Shown here in pieces: positions 24,201-27,934 of a DNA stretch of 64,000 nt. Within the stretch, counting starts at the first letter, position 1. Each line of letters opens with the position of its first letter. The notes below the pieces were generated by a model that ran no database searches, was not told the DNA's origin, and saw only the letters and a list, made by a program, of their open reading frames with translations. Source of the stretch: Chitinimonas_A lacunae (GTDB lineage: Bacteria; Pseudomonadota; Gammaproteobacteria; Burkholderiales; Chitinimonadaceae); assembly GCF_042650885.1 (NCBI RefSeq), contig NZ_JBHSBU010000002.1, positions 233,122 to 297,121 on the forward strand, written 5' to 3'. The position numbers and the translations under genes were made by a program.

Positions 24201-25406
24201 GGGGTGGCGGGGCAGATCCTGATCATCATCGTGGCCATCATTGTCACGATCTATACCGCTGGGGCAGCCGCCTCGGCAATCGGTGCCTCCACCACGGCAG
24301 CCGGCTCGGCCGCAGCGGGTTCCGCTGCCGCAGGCACGGCGGCCGCGAGTACCGCAGCCGCGGGGACTGCCGCAGCAGGGACGGCTGCGGCCACCACGGC
24401 TACCGTGACTGCTGCGAGCATGAGTACGTTCTCGGCGGGGATGGCGGCCATCGGCGGCTCGATGGGCGGATTGGGCGCCATCGCTGCCGGGGTCGGTGCC
24501 TTTGCTGGGTCGGTGGCCAGTCAGTTGGTGTCCAAGGAGCTGGGCTATACCGAGCACTTCAGCTTGCGGAAGGCGGCTACAGACGGCCTGGCGGGTGGTT
24601 TAACCGCTGGGATTGCCTCGGCTTTCAATATCAGTGGTTGGAGCTCAGCGTTCAGTAATGGCCTGAAAGAAGGCGCCCAGCTCTCGCAACATGCGGTGAA
24701 CTTCGCCAAGACAGCGGCTTTTGCCGCCATGCGCGATGCCGTCACCCAGCAGGTGTCGGTCTGGACCAATCTCCAGAAGCGAGTCGAATGGGGGCAGGTC
24801 GCTGCCGCGGGCCTGGCTGCTCCGTTGACCCAAACCGTTGGTTGGGGCTTGGACAAGGTGGCTGGAGAGCTTCCGCAAATGCTGCAAAGTGCGGGGCAGT
24901 TCATGGCTGGCGTGGCAACGAGAATAGCCGGCAGCGCCATTACTCATGGTCTCAACAAGGCAATCAGCTCGTCTTATCAAGGCTCTTTCAATTTGAGAAA
25001 GACCGCCATCAACGCTTTTGGCGGGGAAGTCGGGGATGGAATTGTCGGTTACTTGAAGTCCGTTGATCCGGAAGAGATCAGAAGACGACAGGAATTGTTG
25101 GATAAAGCCCAAGCTTCACGTCTGATCGGAGACTTCTATCGAAGCCGTTCGAGCTCGCCTAATAGTCTGGCTTATCAAAATTATGGAGGGGACGACCCCT
25201 TACAATTGCTGAACCAGCCCTCGCCATATTTCAACAGCCATGGATTCTTTGGCCCAACTCTTCATGGCGATAATGGCGAATCTTATGAATATATGGCGCC
25301 CTTGGAATGGAGTGGCCCGGTTCAATTTGTCCCCGAAGCTGACCCGATCATGGAGCTGGCCGCGTCTCCTGCAAGAAGAAAAGAATTGTTCCGGCCACAA
25401 AAATAA
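237..25406 (+). CDS. Giant Rhs/YD-repeat protein with beta-propeller array
   Basis: An 8389-residue protein. YD repeats (motifs such as YDAxGR) fill about residues 180-1590 and 3860-7900 and should fold into a beta-cocoon shell that encloses a toxin, as known for Rhs/TcC proteins. About residues 1600-3800 are an array of FG-GAP/VCBS-like blades with DxNGDGxxDL calcium loops. LysM-like modules are seen near residues 322-372, 7530-7625 and 7900-7955. A non-YD, Fn3-like stretch occupies about 6308-6995. Near residue 7992 there is a strongly hydrophobic run (ILIIIVAIIVTIYTAG), then an Ala/Gly-rich segment and a pre-toxin region to the stop. I see no signal peptide, PAAR domain or terminal DPxGL autocleavage site, so the secretion route is unknown; type VI is possible given the DUF4150 genes at the right end. 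The toxin itself appears to lie in the overlapping downstream ORF. Most Rhs proteins are 1400-3000 residues, so this one is exceptional. Confidence 0.9.
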   Translation: MVAIIGGNELGMWAGVIGAASGSAAHGQSGTRLYVNAATGNLVVQGRDQILMGKGQSLGVLRTYNSTAGFDGDNDDNWRMGVYRQVRLASGIAGQPGSTAIRVREDGSEVRYHFDTASQRYRADDQGIDSGSLSWADDGWTWRNATDTAQERYEASGRIAWVATDGQRNHYHYRSDGLIERITSASGESIEFDYQGVLLQSLRRVLQDGSSEILTRYDYDAQGRLATLTVDLSPEDSSVSDGRVYITRYEYEGDSRRLARLSQSDGTDLKIGYRELQAGVWAVASVTDGEGRVTQYAQQVDAVRDQYATVTLKQPNGSQAKPYLTQNGDSWDSIALALYGEARAGAALRRAVGNPVLQAGLNLQLPPSLLYLAVAGTGGQTTVVDASGVKASYRYDGAGRITEVSREVSVIGGLRREFTHYRYDERGNLVEQIDNQGHITRLRYDKHGNVVERIGSDGARTLLRYDADNQLIAETRFLGHAIDGLAASDAGVAVTSRHVYDAHNRLRFDIAANGEVIEYRYNAIGQRTSEIAYRADRYPLTGVAAQDDLSLGQLENWLTTVNRAAAERIDYEYDFRGQRQSETRYLELDRDGTGLMGGRRRSEYVYDASGRLLQKIDPRDSGWRSQLVYDGLGRLTVGIDAEGHRVETRYDDAAHQVSTISADGQVTVTRWNKAGELVESRKEDSQGNSLGSERLSYDEMGRLRVSEDASGVRTWYVYDEAGRKRAQIDGAGRLTAFHYDRAGRLQREIGHAIAVDTSSWIGSDGKPDFSKFARLEQIAPANDAKDQVSWRIYDRAGQLVRTVDAGGRVTRYQYDGAGRKISEQRDATLLDPVALRAAQDDELTLAELTTVEQSTDRVKRYVYDLAGRLLAEFDSAGFATLYRYDGAGRLLERTRQAQAIDTRRLFEDKYWDGSRDLATLIAPTDVRDLHEYFFYDAVGRQVGHIDAEGYLSEYAYDAASNRTAEIRYEKRVGAPGQRALSVLRAEAGDVLQRIDSRYDALNRLFEQNDGNGVITRKRYDEAGRLVETTVAADSDEARSVTRRYDAAGRLASELDAIGSEKLKTAKTAAEVEAVWQQHGLHYEYDLAGRRRSIKDALGQVSYLYYDRAGRLAYTVNPRGEVSANQYDIHGQLLKSVNYAGRISLAGLVGGLVDAALLDRITAIQDPKFDRVVSYQYDVGGQLLATVDALGFATRQRYDAFGAVLEISRDVAAGRREVERYGYDSVGQRVQTITDPDGLRAVTASQFDAFGRLEQITDANGHITRYQYDRLGRKIATVDALGGTTKTIYDALNRSVTEIDAMGRETHYRYDAARREIEQTLPGGLVTLTRKSRHGQTLTVKDPAGREISYLYDRNGRLTRATDIAGRVERRDYDVLGQQKVQIDADGVETHYLYDPAGRVLTKTVDPQGLRLITSYEYDAFGQKVLETDPDGRKIVTTFDAKGQTVSVLRDPDGTRQQVSYHYDGRGRKTLVIEGDPAAPSKTTQYSHDAAGRLIAELVDPNGLKLLTRYQYDAADNLIGKIDATGAQIRYVYDAADRLVYTINPNGAIEERRYDALGRIVATVVHDIEDKFRLPGFTLLPTVIDALKNRPDLAKGTKFLNADFNGDGKADLLEIRHTVDGKALAVQWTAGAAGYSQGAATTLGAWQADTVYLTGDIDGDKRTDLVTIERRADGMAVATAWVQGSNGLTYGHQTELGVWKASTRYVVGDSNGDGMADLWTTSQPSNPNQTEITLWSGNGTGFVKLSSLIVDHFQLERNLYSVDVNRDGRQELVYFNRSPNSSPTQNTYWAIQRQPDDRLTVVAKFADNGGFHEYLWGDADGNASADWVEIQQSNGQIGARNWFGLDNMDFSLGNFTPLVNRPGSRYLTGDVSGDKRSDLVQIWRNELGQAVATVWRSTGTSYEQGKDSVLGEWRDNATYRLIDQNGDGRSDIVATWAEEDGRQVITTWRADGQQFLQRGDWRQDTRFLDADFNGDGRRDLLEIRHEADGNAVAIQWLANVNGYSEGARTSVGVWRSDTQYLIGDIKGDKKSGLVAIERRADGMAVATAWVQGSNGLTYGHQTELGVWKASTRYVVGDSNGDGMADLWTTSQPGNANQTEITLWSGNGTGFVKLSSLIVDHFQLERNLYSVDLNRDGRQELVYFNRSPNSSPTQNTYWAIQRQPDDRLTVVAKFADNGGFHEYLWGDADGNASADWVEIQQSNGQIGARNWFGLDNMDFSLGNFTPLVNRPGSRYLTGDVSGDKRSDLVQIWRNELGQAVATVWRSTGTSYEQGKDSVLGEWRDNATYRLIDQNGDGRSDIVATWAEEDGRQVITTWRADGQQFLQRGDWRQDTRFLDADFNGDGRRDLLEIRHEADGHAVAIQWLANVNGYSEGARTSLGIWRSDTQYFIGDIKGDKKSGLVAIERRADGMAVATAWVQGSNGLTYGHQTELGIWKSSTRYVVGDSNGDGMADLWTTSQPSNPNQTEITLWSGNGTGFVKLSSLIVDHFQLERNLYSVDVNRDGRQELVYFNRSPNSTPTQNTYWTIQRQPDNKLTVVANYADDGGFHEYLWGDTDGNASADWVEIRQSNGQTSAKSWFGLDSTAFTSGNFTTLVNRPGSRYLTGDVSGDKRSDLIQIWRNELGQAVATVWRSNGTSYEQGKDSVLGEWRDNATYRLIDQNGDGRSDIVATWAEEDGRQVITTWRADGQQFLQRGDWRQDTRFLDADFNGDGRRDLLEIRHEADGHAVAIQWLANVNGYSEGARTSLGIWRSDTQYFIGDIKGDKKSGLVAIERRADGMAVATAWVQGSNGLTYGHQTELGIWKSSTRYVVGDSNGDGMADLWTTSQPSNPNQTEITLWSGNGTGFVKLSSLIVDHFQLERNLYSVDVNRDGRQELVYFNRSPNSTPTQNTYWTIQRQPDNKLTVVANYADDGGFHEYLWGDTDGNASADWVEIRQSNGQTSAKSWFGLDSTAFTSGNFTTLVNRPGSRYLTGDVSGDKRSDLIQIWRNELGQAVATVWRSNGTSYEQGKDSVLGEWRDNATYRLIDQNGDGRSDIVATWAEEDGRQVITTWRADGQQFLQRGDWRQDTRFLDADFNGDGRRDLLEIRHEADGHAVAIQWLANVNGYSEGARTSLGIWRSDTQYFIGDIKGDKKSGLVAIERRADGMAVATAWVQGSNGLTYGHQTELGIWKSSTRYVVGDSNGDGMADLWTTSQPSNPNQTEITLWSGNGTGFVKLSSLIVDHFQLERNLYSVDVNRDGRQELVYFNRSPNSTPTQNTYWTIQRQPDNKLTVVANYADDGGFHEYLWGDTDGNASADWVEIRQSNGQTSAKSWFGLDSTAFTSGNFTTLVNRPGSRYLTGDVSGDKRSDLIQIWRNELGQAVATVWKSTGTSYQQGKDTLLGEWREDATYHLIDQDGSGIRTIVSTWVDSNDRQVITVWVSDGEQFLQRGNRDKDSVIFDADFNGDGRKDLLEIRHTADGNAVAVQWLAEGNNYREGSKTVLGVWSRDIQYQVGVLNGTGRAGLVAIQVRSDGVTVVNTWIPEGNGLAAGPQTELGKWPAGTTYLLGDGNGDGHADLFIASNVNNSQTRISYWGGQNGAFAFNSSMDWGSWFPDQRFFLTDTNNDGKIELVGLRPTGPRHFAWALVEANGKIGKGVGEGWGWIDSWRPYDALTSQIDVNGDKIADWVEFFKAGDGTEHAKVWYGQTNGYFGAGTEISLGTLRAQAKYFAADLNGDGKADLVQIWRRDDGRAMATVWLNNGTGGYQPPIERELGAWHDGVSYRLLDQDGDKQAELIATWVEDQHRTVATWAFGSQAFALRGSTTGDDTNTAFAVNTATNSIDSLRFGIDPTTKQLIATANRDTERPELIIESPTVQPPLDPLLDDAAFLNTRTQADAIGHDRALTHHLFDAAGREVLTIDPFGTVSERVYDLSGRVLRQTIYATKLPGLIDPTLANVLAKLPSKPEDLSTYFVYDQAGRERYRIEADRAVTEQVYDPKGRVVREIRYATPLAASTLLKDGLTLADVEAGLKSDARHDQTTRLGYDSVGRVTHRIDGLGHVTMLSYDGAGHVLQTRTYRQATNLALWDKEGRITAVSHADDVVSYRFYDEAGRLRYQVDGGGYVTESSYDKAGQLSRRVVYGRAITYSGAPTLIDLQRLPAEPDRLLDAIETYHYDGAGRLALTIDGASRVTRKVYDGEGRIVQTIRFAALFDPAKGLVPFEKAGLADRIENTVYDRLGRAVFVIDNEDRITEMRYDYLGRVVEEIDRGEFKVSQITELDTAAAIRARFGALESGDDRIRHFYDQAGRKVYTIDAIGRVTGYRYDAVGRLLTSVRYATPVDGEVRLAGLNERYATIGKQDRFEYVVHDHGGRERFRVNAEGQVTEMIYDALDQVREKIVYEKPIDPHTASSEFAVLQQLKPQTGDRHEYYDYDANGRLVERTNVAGYKESWTYGATGRETSHIDVMGNVSLRDYDNRDLMRSQTNAEGEESRFEYEARGLMNKATDAEGRSVSKRYDGAGQQLAEADGYGKEEIYGYDSFGRRVSTTDRLGNVVRNDYDRGDRLLKSSDALGLREQRVYDRRGNLTQAIDGRGNAVYHYYDRADRLVQSVNAEREATEFTYSVFDEKVAVLRHAERVAERYLSSAPEWKANAKDQRESWVYDQLGRLTTATAADGGKTIYGYTAFGQRDSITDAAGRVFRFGYDVLDRKTWETDALGYATEYQYDKLGRRLKTTLAQYLVKPGEAGYDARLAERARPTVLEADYDRVGRLLWSTDGEGYKTTYHYDHSGNRIETIDANGHIRKTEYDANNRTFKEINGEGDTVRYVYDAVGNRIEKTDGEGQTTIYRYDLRRQLKETQDALGFVVKHDYDLAGNRVNTTDALGNVSKVVYDQANRVQQEIDRRLFVTDYAYDAFGNRSEYRRGGFTTRYEYDLLNRMASQVDGEGFRTEYGYDIYGNRNEVRQAIDQAGRKWSIRKTGYNAGNQEIYRLSAEGYLETRDHDALGNLLSSTLYAKRADQSGALPRPQAGDAGWTTSFTYDKRRLLLTQTNADGQITRHEYDPIGQLRAKTEFFSSDKARITRFGYDKADRKVSEINALGVEVRTAYDRASRVTSRTDGFGLTTARTTSYEFDQVGNLKRETDALGYVTYHEYDGNRNLKLKREAVGTREQRETRYDYDARDALQWLRASDGIQRFDYDAFGNKILVRLGLDDKGPTNTFVYDSRGLLKRSKDGMGVEAKFEYDGLGNRIETQQAANQAGKTRTSSQVFDLDGRLIAETNALGYTTSYERDARGNATKMTGGQYLLKPSDPGYRADLAAVARPAVTTLTYDAMGRLHTSLSAEGVLTTHTYDAAGNLETVTLSAADGSDARVTRHEYDVLGRRTKTTDPEGFATRWTYTEFNEKKTETVGLYEIQPGEPGYDAEKAQHAAPSTTSYEYDKLGQLTRTTDGRGVVTAYTYDGLGNKLTETRAYGTAQASTTTYQYDAAGRLAEVTTPGGARVKTVYDPLFGDKVARQETLQSIGKDKDGKPKEVWLIQTFSYDANGRATKELTTAGQALTHGYDVFGNRTDLKNDKVSYTTLHVEYDALNRKIAEVDGEGARTEYVYDSRNNLIEKRNPLGQSSYFYYDRDNRLIGTVDAEGGVVSYQHELSGQQSVIAKYATRTAVKGGLDLPAVASIADDRIEHRLYDRNGRLKQVTTADGSVTTYVRDSRGNVLFETQFANLAAPRRTQYSYDAVDNVLTQWNPDGTLHSYQYDLLGLLKQTQIRENSPVRLRTLAYEYDRDGRQTAEVIEPDTLNIRNAIEYDLVGNIVAQIDGNGNRKVSEYDQYNRPTALYVVGEGNSRYTYDAIGRVEQVRSEKGGVTKFTYDNTDRKLSATQMEGWRTLSGDSGTSIETRYRYDAAGNLVQTLRQDGSRDTRYYDGNGRMVAQIDVDNVFHRYVYNAFGEVEKETLYMTRLDGGAHDPKVMPKDPAGDSVVTETRYDLGGRVKTIRHPKVMVGTLDTLVANHPAVRQTEVAHEETRLYDGYGNLIDSIDRQGRRTLQYFDLMGRVIAKIDNAGYMVECVYDGAGNILTEKTYKEPLTLTAERPAAKPVPAGEVLVIDNTYDLANRLTRREDAARDISHSDGSFSRDVRPVTALFYDKAGNVLRKEIGVGLPGAQIEYYFYDANNRPIARVDGRRTLTLLKTNIHGKSLIEQRFANRVADSVDLANFKGGWAELYGLVGANEHDQVTRYDYDSLGRLTKEEQVGGKLTYGSDGALTQFGQYTLLTKTYAYDSNGNRSVIKDARGNETLSAFDAKGRLVGTVDALGSGTVIQYDAAGNRTLVYTGEVKNRSAEASNFVVRQGAGLRIDWQLKEDRPAGRTWVVYGTESQTDIAKYAHRDGVQPSTAGIHWAQLQIQPQPTAGSRIFFRVVTEDDAGNLRWSDEKVFTVEAQFRKASVEDLGSNRLKLQFEFDAAVTRPMLNWGLDNKRDQLAALKPLGNNRYEVELSGISDLRLLSFYTSWQDSTGKTQSSGVQSLQTTSRRDTVQVQIQHMIAGSDVVEGDKYGYQISLAANLSSLQKPTTVIAQWRREGSSDDARETSLQGNDQGSYRFQLGSPLTPLVAGDYEIRLFAVHPNSGERYEVSRFVYRLDPLKAKPAPTDPNATVINDPSAQVTIGNTSFKVPNPEYTGQWALVDGWLQPSTRRDDIIVVEGTGLSSGIHVLDMLYTRDVADSHTTTIKTGPATKEDSVTNYKGPMLSLAATLTPARQEQLKNGLYIAYAGAAFTSNPDPLSKDYNRFQMPNLGNGQFGWSTPLENRDTYRVILYGLDANNKPVILHNGFLADLNKPSTQINVDGASFTVTCTEQTTTGGTITVPIPDTYKLEMAFDLSAKERASIAGDGSLALQLRSRPTGTDLKNYALKADANGRFALSVNVLKGDYEMKVSYLDKDGRQVIVEWQRLDLQRGKTEVRQSTVVIGEERNAKLSSNGQTITSSEGGIFYGVKSGGVGSYELSVMTSLSDGQSVQSDSKKRGQVQESRFDAMGRRIAGRDADGVWREFSYDLAGNAISTRAYGDETPDSALLSTSYTAYDGRGRVTAQYSTAFEAGKQAAGDTATLEAFGAKQFDRTITRYRYDWADRVIGQGMGADRKLLDVDFQLDPVKHTRQLSRYDALGQLVESIDGKGNVTRYFYDLQGRRTVVVDARGHSTTSRYDRWGDLVSVTNGAGDTETYVNDTFGRRIEKTDGNGNKTKLVYDQFNRLLQEGEKNFYQYDANGNRTETLVARQRIVQDYDALNRIVATHTWQNRQEIIERRTYDVFGNVSSEIDGENRVKTYEYGEFGRLKAMIDEGGVRFSYDYDALGNQISEKSAQGKDIVKQYDAAGHLTKIIDQAQPGHENTTTYLYDALGRKIREIFDGWSYSAPDHPIERQEGRDTSYRYDEVGRLVGWFDLRTNLGTRYQYDEVGNRQRVYETNGQGVFDHHYSFDGANRVKTIHQGGELLHAYDYDRNGNRVVDIDKGVTYRYWYDSNNRVTHSEWQVRPDKGAYEVGYGKGDAVNTAFDVPQNDSTSISSDPWEIKVGTPLGYPSMSLKQLARDYLGNAELWNVIQVDGEPVSDGDLYLSNRTVRIPKTLRALAGLTYGSGEGWRWIAEANGYNSANTNPDALLPSGQTIKLPHMWRRTWKYDDNGNVTEQTAGYGYRISQKTVSEYYENNRQYHSDTFGLVEPQRPKRDLRWSYTPFGAVEIAWNARDSKSPTGVPKYFYLALTQGSYQTYDRSGRVTRIDTRLFDYSQTPNRIEWQHNMAWLGAGESKQTDLHYRYDYFADGRVKSVTVNGDKNASGASSFGYDANRRLRYQWLGKGNGMKRPEISHFEYDNEGHILSKYHDSGRDGEKPTISRYMYANGQAVGETFQNPQGVFSVMLDEGRYATTRKIDGSFPTGSTADYTAQGGESLQHVAAMLYGNPNLWYLLADANGLSADSVLPAGRKLVVPNTVRANEANANTFAPYREGEITGGQLPNVNMPVPKPKCGVAGQILIIIVAIIVTIYTAGAAASAIGASTTAAGSAAAGSAAAGTAAASTAAAGTAAAGTAAATTATVTAASMSTFSAGMAAIGGSMGGLGAIAAGVGAFAGSVASQLVSKELGYTEHFSLRKAATDGLAGGLTAGIASAFNISGWSSAFSNGLKEGAQLSQHAVNFAKTAAFAAMRDAVTQQVSVWTNLQKRVEWGQVAAAGLAAPLTQTVGWGLDKVAGELPQMLQSAGQFMAGVATRIAGSAITHGLNKAISSSYQGSFNLRKTAINAFGGEVGDGIVGYLKSVDPEEIRRRQELLDKAQASRLIGDFYRSRSSSPNSLAYQNYGGDDPLQLLNQPSPYFNSHGFFGPTLHGDNGESYEYMAPLEWSGPVQFVPEADPIMELAASPARRKELFRPQK
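5022..11640 (+). repeat. Tandem 1104-bp units, each encoding a seven-blade propeller
   Basis: The period is exactly 1104 bp (368 codons): equivalent codons start at 5037, 6141, 7245, 8349, 9453 and 10557. Within one unit I count seven Ca-loop motifs: DFNGDGRRDL, DIKGDKKSGL, DSNGDGMADL, DVNRDGRQEL, DTDGNASADW, DVSGDKRSDL and DQNGDGRSDI. Spacing is about 52 residues, the size of one blade. Copies 3 to 5 are almost identical at the DNA level, copies 1 and 2 slightly diverged, and copy 6 (from about 10330) strongly diverged. The array interrupts the YD-repeat region in frame. Confidence 0.92.
22128..24824 (+). repeat. Direct repeat, copy 1 (tail of the giant Rhs gene)
   Basis: This 2697-bp stretch is nearly identical to 29140-31835, which is one base shorter. 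Identity begins at GAGTTTGGTCG and stops sharply after GCCTGGCTGCTCCG. Beyond that point both copies remain related only at the protein level. It covers the last YD repeats, two LysM modules, the hydrophobic segment and part of the pre-toxin region. Confidence 0.95.
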
Positions 25407-27373
25407 TGATTAACGGCAAGGCAATTTATCGTACAGCAGAAGGATCCTTCACGGATGAAGTTGGAGGAGATCTGGATGCGGCTAAGTTTGCCAAGCTTCG
25501 TCGAATTGCTGACCAAGATGAGGCTGACCGTATTACCGCGCACAATAGAGAGAGATATGCGATAAAAGATGCGAATGTGCGCGCTACAGTATTGATCCCT
25601 TCTGATCGGGAAGCCACCAAGCGCGCCAATGAGGAACTGGGAATACGCCAACAACGTTTGCATCAGCAACTTCTAGAGCTTGATGCTCCCCATCAGCCGT
25701 GGGCGAATGCTGAGGCCAATTCGGCAGCGATTGAGGCTCGCCTGAAGGAATATGATGGATTAAATCTTATTGGCCGTACTGTTAAGTACAGTCTCGACTG
25801 GTTGGATAAAAACGACAGAAAAATAGATGAGATCGCCGTTGATGGTGATGGAACGACTACTGCGGCAATTTCTTTCCTTAAGCCCGTCATGAGACTTGGT
25901 ACTGATGTATTAAGGAATTCCGCGGGAATGATCGGGGTAATTGGAGATTCGAAACTTCGAGGGGAAGCAATCAAAGGCATTACCCACTTGGCACAGAACT
26001 ACGACAAGGTAATCCCTGCTGCCTTCGAAAAATGGAATGCCCAATCTTTCCATAAAAAGCTTGAAGATGGCTTTGTTGGGATAGGCAGTATGCTTCTCCC
26101 GGCGCCCGCCATGGCAAAGGGGCAAGAACTGCTTGGCAGGGGTCTTGGCAAGACATTAGGTTTCGTTACTGAACTGACGCCAGTCGCAAAGACCATTGAC
26201 AAGGTTACTCCTCTGACGCTCCCCCTTGTGAAAGCCGGGGACTGGGTGATCAAAAAGGCCAACTCTGCCCTTGAATATTTGGGAACGACGGCCGCGCGCC
26301 TGCCGGGTGCAGAGAAGCTCATCTTCGCCTATGAATATGCAGCAAATACGACGGTTCGAGGTGCTGGACGAGACATCGGTGCTGCGGTGTGGGGAGAGAG
26401 CCAGGAACGCCTGAGCTATGGTGCACGCGTGGCGGATACACCGATGAATTCGGCTATTCGCGCGACTTTGAACGAGACCCTGTCCAGCATGGAGCGCGGT
26501 GGACTCAAAGTCAGCGTTGACAACCACATGGGGCGGGCTGTGGCCGCGTTCGACGGCGATGGCATGATTTCCTCGTTCCGGTACAACTCGCAGACCATCC
26601 GTAAGGTGGATGTCCTGGAAGAACGCCATCACTATGCCAATATTGGCAAGTACAATCATGGCATGTCTGCAACCCGGATGGAGTTGCAAGCTAAGCGGGA
26701 TTTGCTCCTAAGCCATAATATGTCTTGGGAGGTAAAGAAGGGCTTGCTGAACAATATTGTTGCCCTGCGTAAAGGAGAATACTTTGAGAGTGCTCAGGCT
26801 AGAGGCCGCTTGTTCAGCGTGCCAAACAGTTTCTCCGGCGCTGCGTTTACGGAAGGGAAATTCCTGCACGACATAGTGCCTCGGACAAACTTGGAAATTT
26901 ATGGAGAGGCCATCAGCCGTACACCGTCGGAAGCAAAAGAGATCCTGCTGAAGATTGGGCACGATGCTGAAACGCTGGATGGATACAATTTCGTCAAACT
27001 AACTCAGTCACAGTATGAAAGGATGGTCCGTGATCGTGGGGGCATGCACTTTGACGCTGCATATGGAACAGTCCCACCTGGTTCGAGATCGGTATCCTTT
27101 GCCGATAACATTTCCAGTCGCATGGCCAGTGGTGAGTCTCGAGTCCCTGTCTGGGTAAGACCTCAAGTCTTTGAGAGTGATGAAGCTATCGCACAGGTTC
27201 TTTCTCACGAAATTCACGAAATTGAGAATCTGAGATATGACTTATATCACCCAGTATCTACTGGGGCTTACTATGAAAAAATTGCCCCTAATATCCCGAA
27301 TAACCTTCACTTTGATGCCGTAAAGGAAGGGGATTTCATGCTCCTTAAGTTGCGTCAACTTCTGGGTCAGTAG
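25406..27373 (+). CDS. Putative toxin tip of the Rhs system
   Basis: A 655-residue product whose ATG overlaps the stop of the Rhs gene (TAATG), so translation is probably coupled. The N-terminal half is helical and unrecognised. Residues about 365-460 match the tip of the second cassette: a segment with AAFDGDGMISSF, then EERHH at 405-409, parallels AMFAADAAGTIDSF and EEGHH there. The extreme C-terminus differs, as expected for a variable toxin domain. It carries HEIHEIE at 601-607, acidic/histidine residues that could bind metal, followed by a conserved-looking LRYDLYHPVSTGAYYE stretch. I do not recognise a named toxin family. The small gene 13 bases downstream fits an immunity partner. An alternative is that a one-base slip in the five-A run at 25399-25403 fuses this ORF to the Rhs protein. 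Confidence 0.7.
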   Translation: MINGKAIYRTAEGSFTDEVGGDLDAAKFAKLRRIADQDEADRITAHNRERYAIKDANVRATVLIPSDREATKRANEELGIRQQRLHQQLLELDAPHQPWANAEANSAAIEARLKEYDGLNLIGRTVKYSLDWLDKNDRKIDEIAVDGDGTTTAAISFLKPVMRLGTDVLRNSAGMIGVIGDSKLRGEAIKGITHLAQNYDKVIPAAFEKWNAQSFHKKLEDGFVGIGSMLLPAPAMAKGQELLGRGLGKTLGFVTELTPVAKTIDKVTPLTLPLVKAGDWVIKKANSALEYLGTTAARLPGAEKLIFAYEYAANTTVRGAGRDIGAAVWGESQERLSYGARVADTPMNSAIRATLNETLSSMERGGLKVSVDNHMGRAVAAFDGDGMISSFRYNSQTIRKVDVLEERHHYANIGKYNHGMSATRMELQAKRDLLLSHNMSWEVKKGLLNNIVALRKGEYFESAQARGRLFSVPNSFSGAAFTEGKFLHDIVPRTNLEIYGEAISRTPSEAKEILLKIGHDAETLDGYNFVKLTQSQYERMVRDRGGMHFDAAYGTVPPGSRSVSFADNISSRMASGESRVPVWVRPQVFESDEAIAQVLSHEIHEIENLRYDLYHPVSTGAYYEKIAPNIPNNLHFDAVKEGDFMLLKLRQLLGQ

Positions 27374-27386
27374 GAGAGAGGAAGTT

Positions 27387-27668
27387 ATGAGCACTCCAGA
27401 GAATGAACTCATGGAAATTCAGGAGCTAATTACTAGCTCCGAGCAAGGGTTGTTTCCTGTGGATACGGTGGCATTTTGTGTCGCGGAATGCATCATAAAA
27501 TATAATGATGCGAAATTACTTGAAAAAATTCCGGCGCATATATCCTCTCTGATAGTAGGGATGATAAATGCTTACAAGGAAGATGGATTTCTGTTTTCCT
27601 ATTCCAATGTTGGAAAAGTGGATAAAGCTGAATTTGTGCGGCAATTGATTGGTGTTTTGGAGGCTTAA
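27387..27668 (+). CDS. Probable immunity protein, cassette 1
   Basis: A 93-residue, mostly helical, acidic protein with a strong purine-rich ribosome site (GGAGAGAGGAAG) just before the ATG. It starts 13 bases after the toxin-like ORF, in the position immunity genes normally take in Rhs cassettes. Base composition is lower in GC than the Rhs core, typical of tip/immunity modules. No family is recognised; the immunity role rests on position, size and composition. Confidence 0.6.
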   Translation: MSTPENELMEIQELITSSEQGLFPVDTVAFCVAECIIKYNDAKLLEKIPAHISSLIVGMINAYKEDGFLFSYSNVGKVDKAEFVRQLIGVLEA

Positions 27669-27704
27669 AACAATTGAAAATGGGCCTGGCTCGACTTTTT
27701 TTAA

Positions 27705-27837
27705 GGCGAAATCACGATCCCCGGCGGCGCCAGTAATGCCAACCAATACCGCTGGAACCTGCAGTCGCTGATCCCGCGCATCGGCTACAAGGACTACCAA
27801 TACCTCTCCGCGTCTACGACAGCAGCGGCCGCGAGGG
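27705..27837 (+). pseudogene. Rhs-like coding remnant
   Basis: The GC content returns to that of the Rhs core. One frame reads GEITIPGGASNANQYRW and continues to KDYQYL. A shifted frame then reads RVYDSSGRE, a YD-repeat signature. There is no start codon, and a frame change is needed to join the two, so this looks like the end of a displaced older Rhs copy. Confidence 0.4.
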
Positions 27838-27841
27838 AATT

Positions 27842-27892
27842 AAAGGGGCCGTGGTCGAATTGTTTTAAAGAATATTCGACCACGGCCCCTTT
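27842..27892 (+). terminator. Strong 19-bp hairpin, probable terminator
   Basis: 27842-27860 and 27874-27892 form a perfect 19-bp inverted repeat around a 13-base loop. The right arm ends in a short T run (CCCCTTTTCTT) on the plus strand. It lies after the first toxin/immunity cassette and would isolate it from the downstream cassette. The mirrored A run allows some function on the minus strand too. Confidence 0.6.
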
Positions 27893-27934
27893 TCTTGTAA
27901 GCGTGCGGGTGTTCTATCGCGAGCGGCCGGTGGT

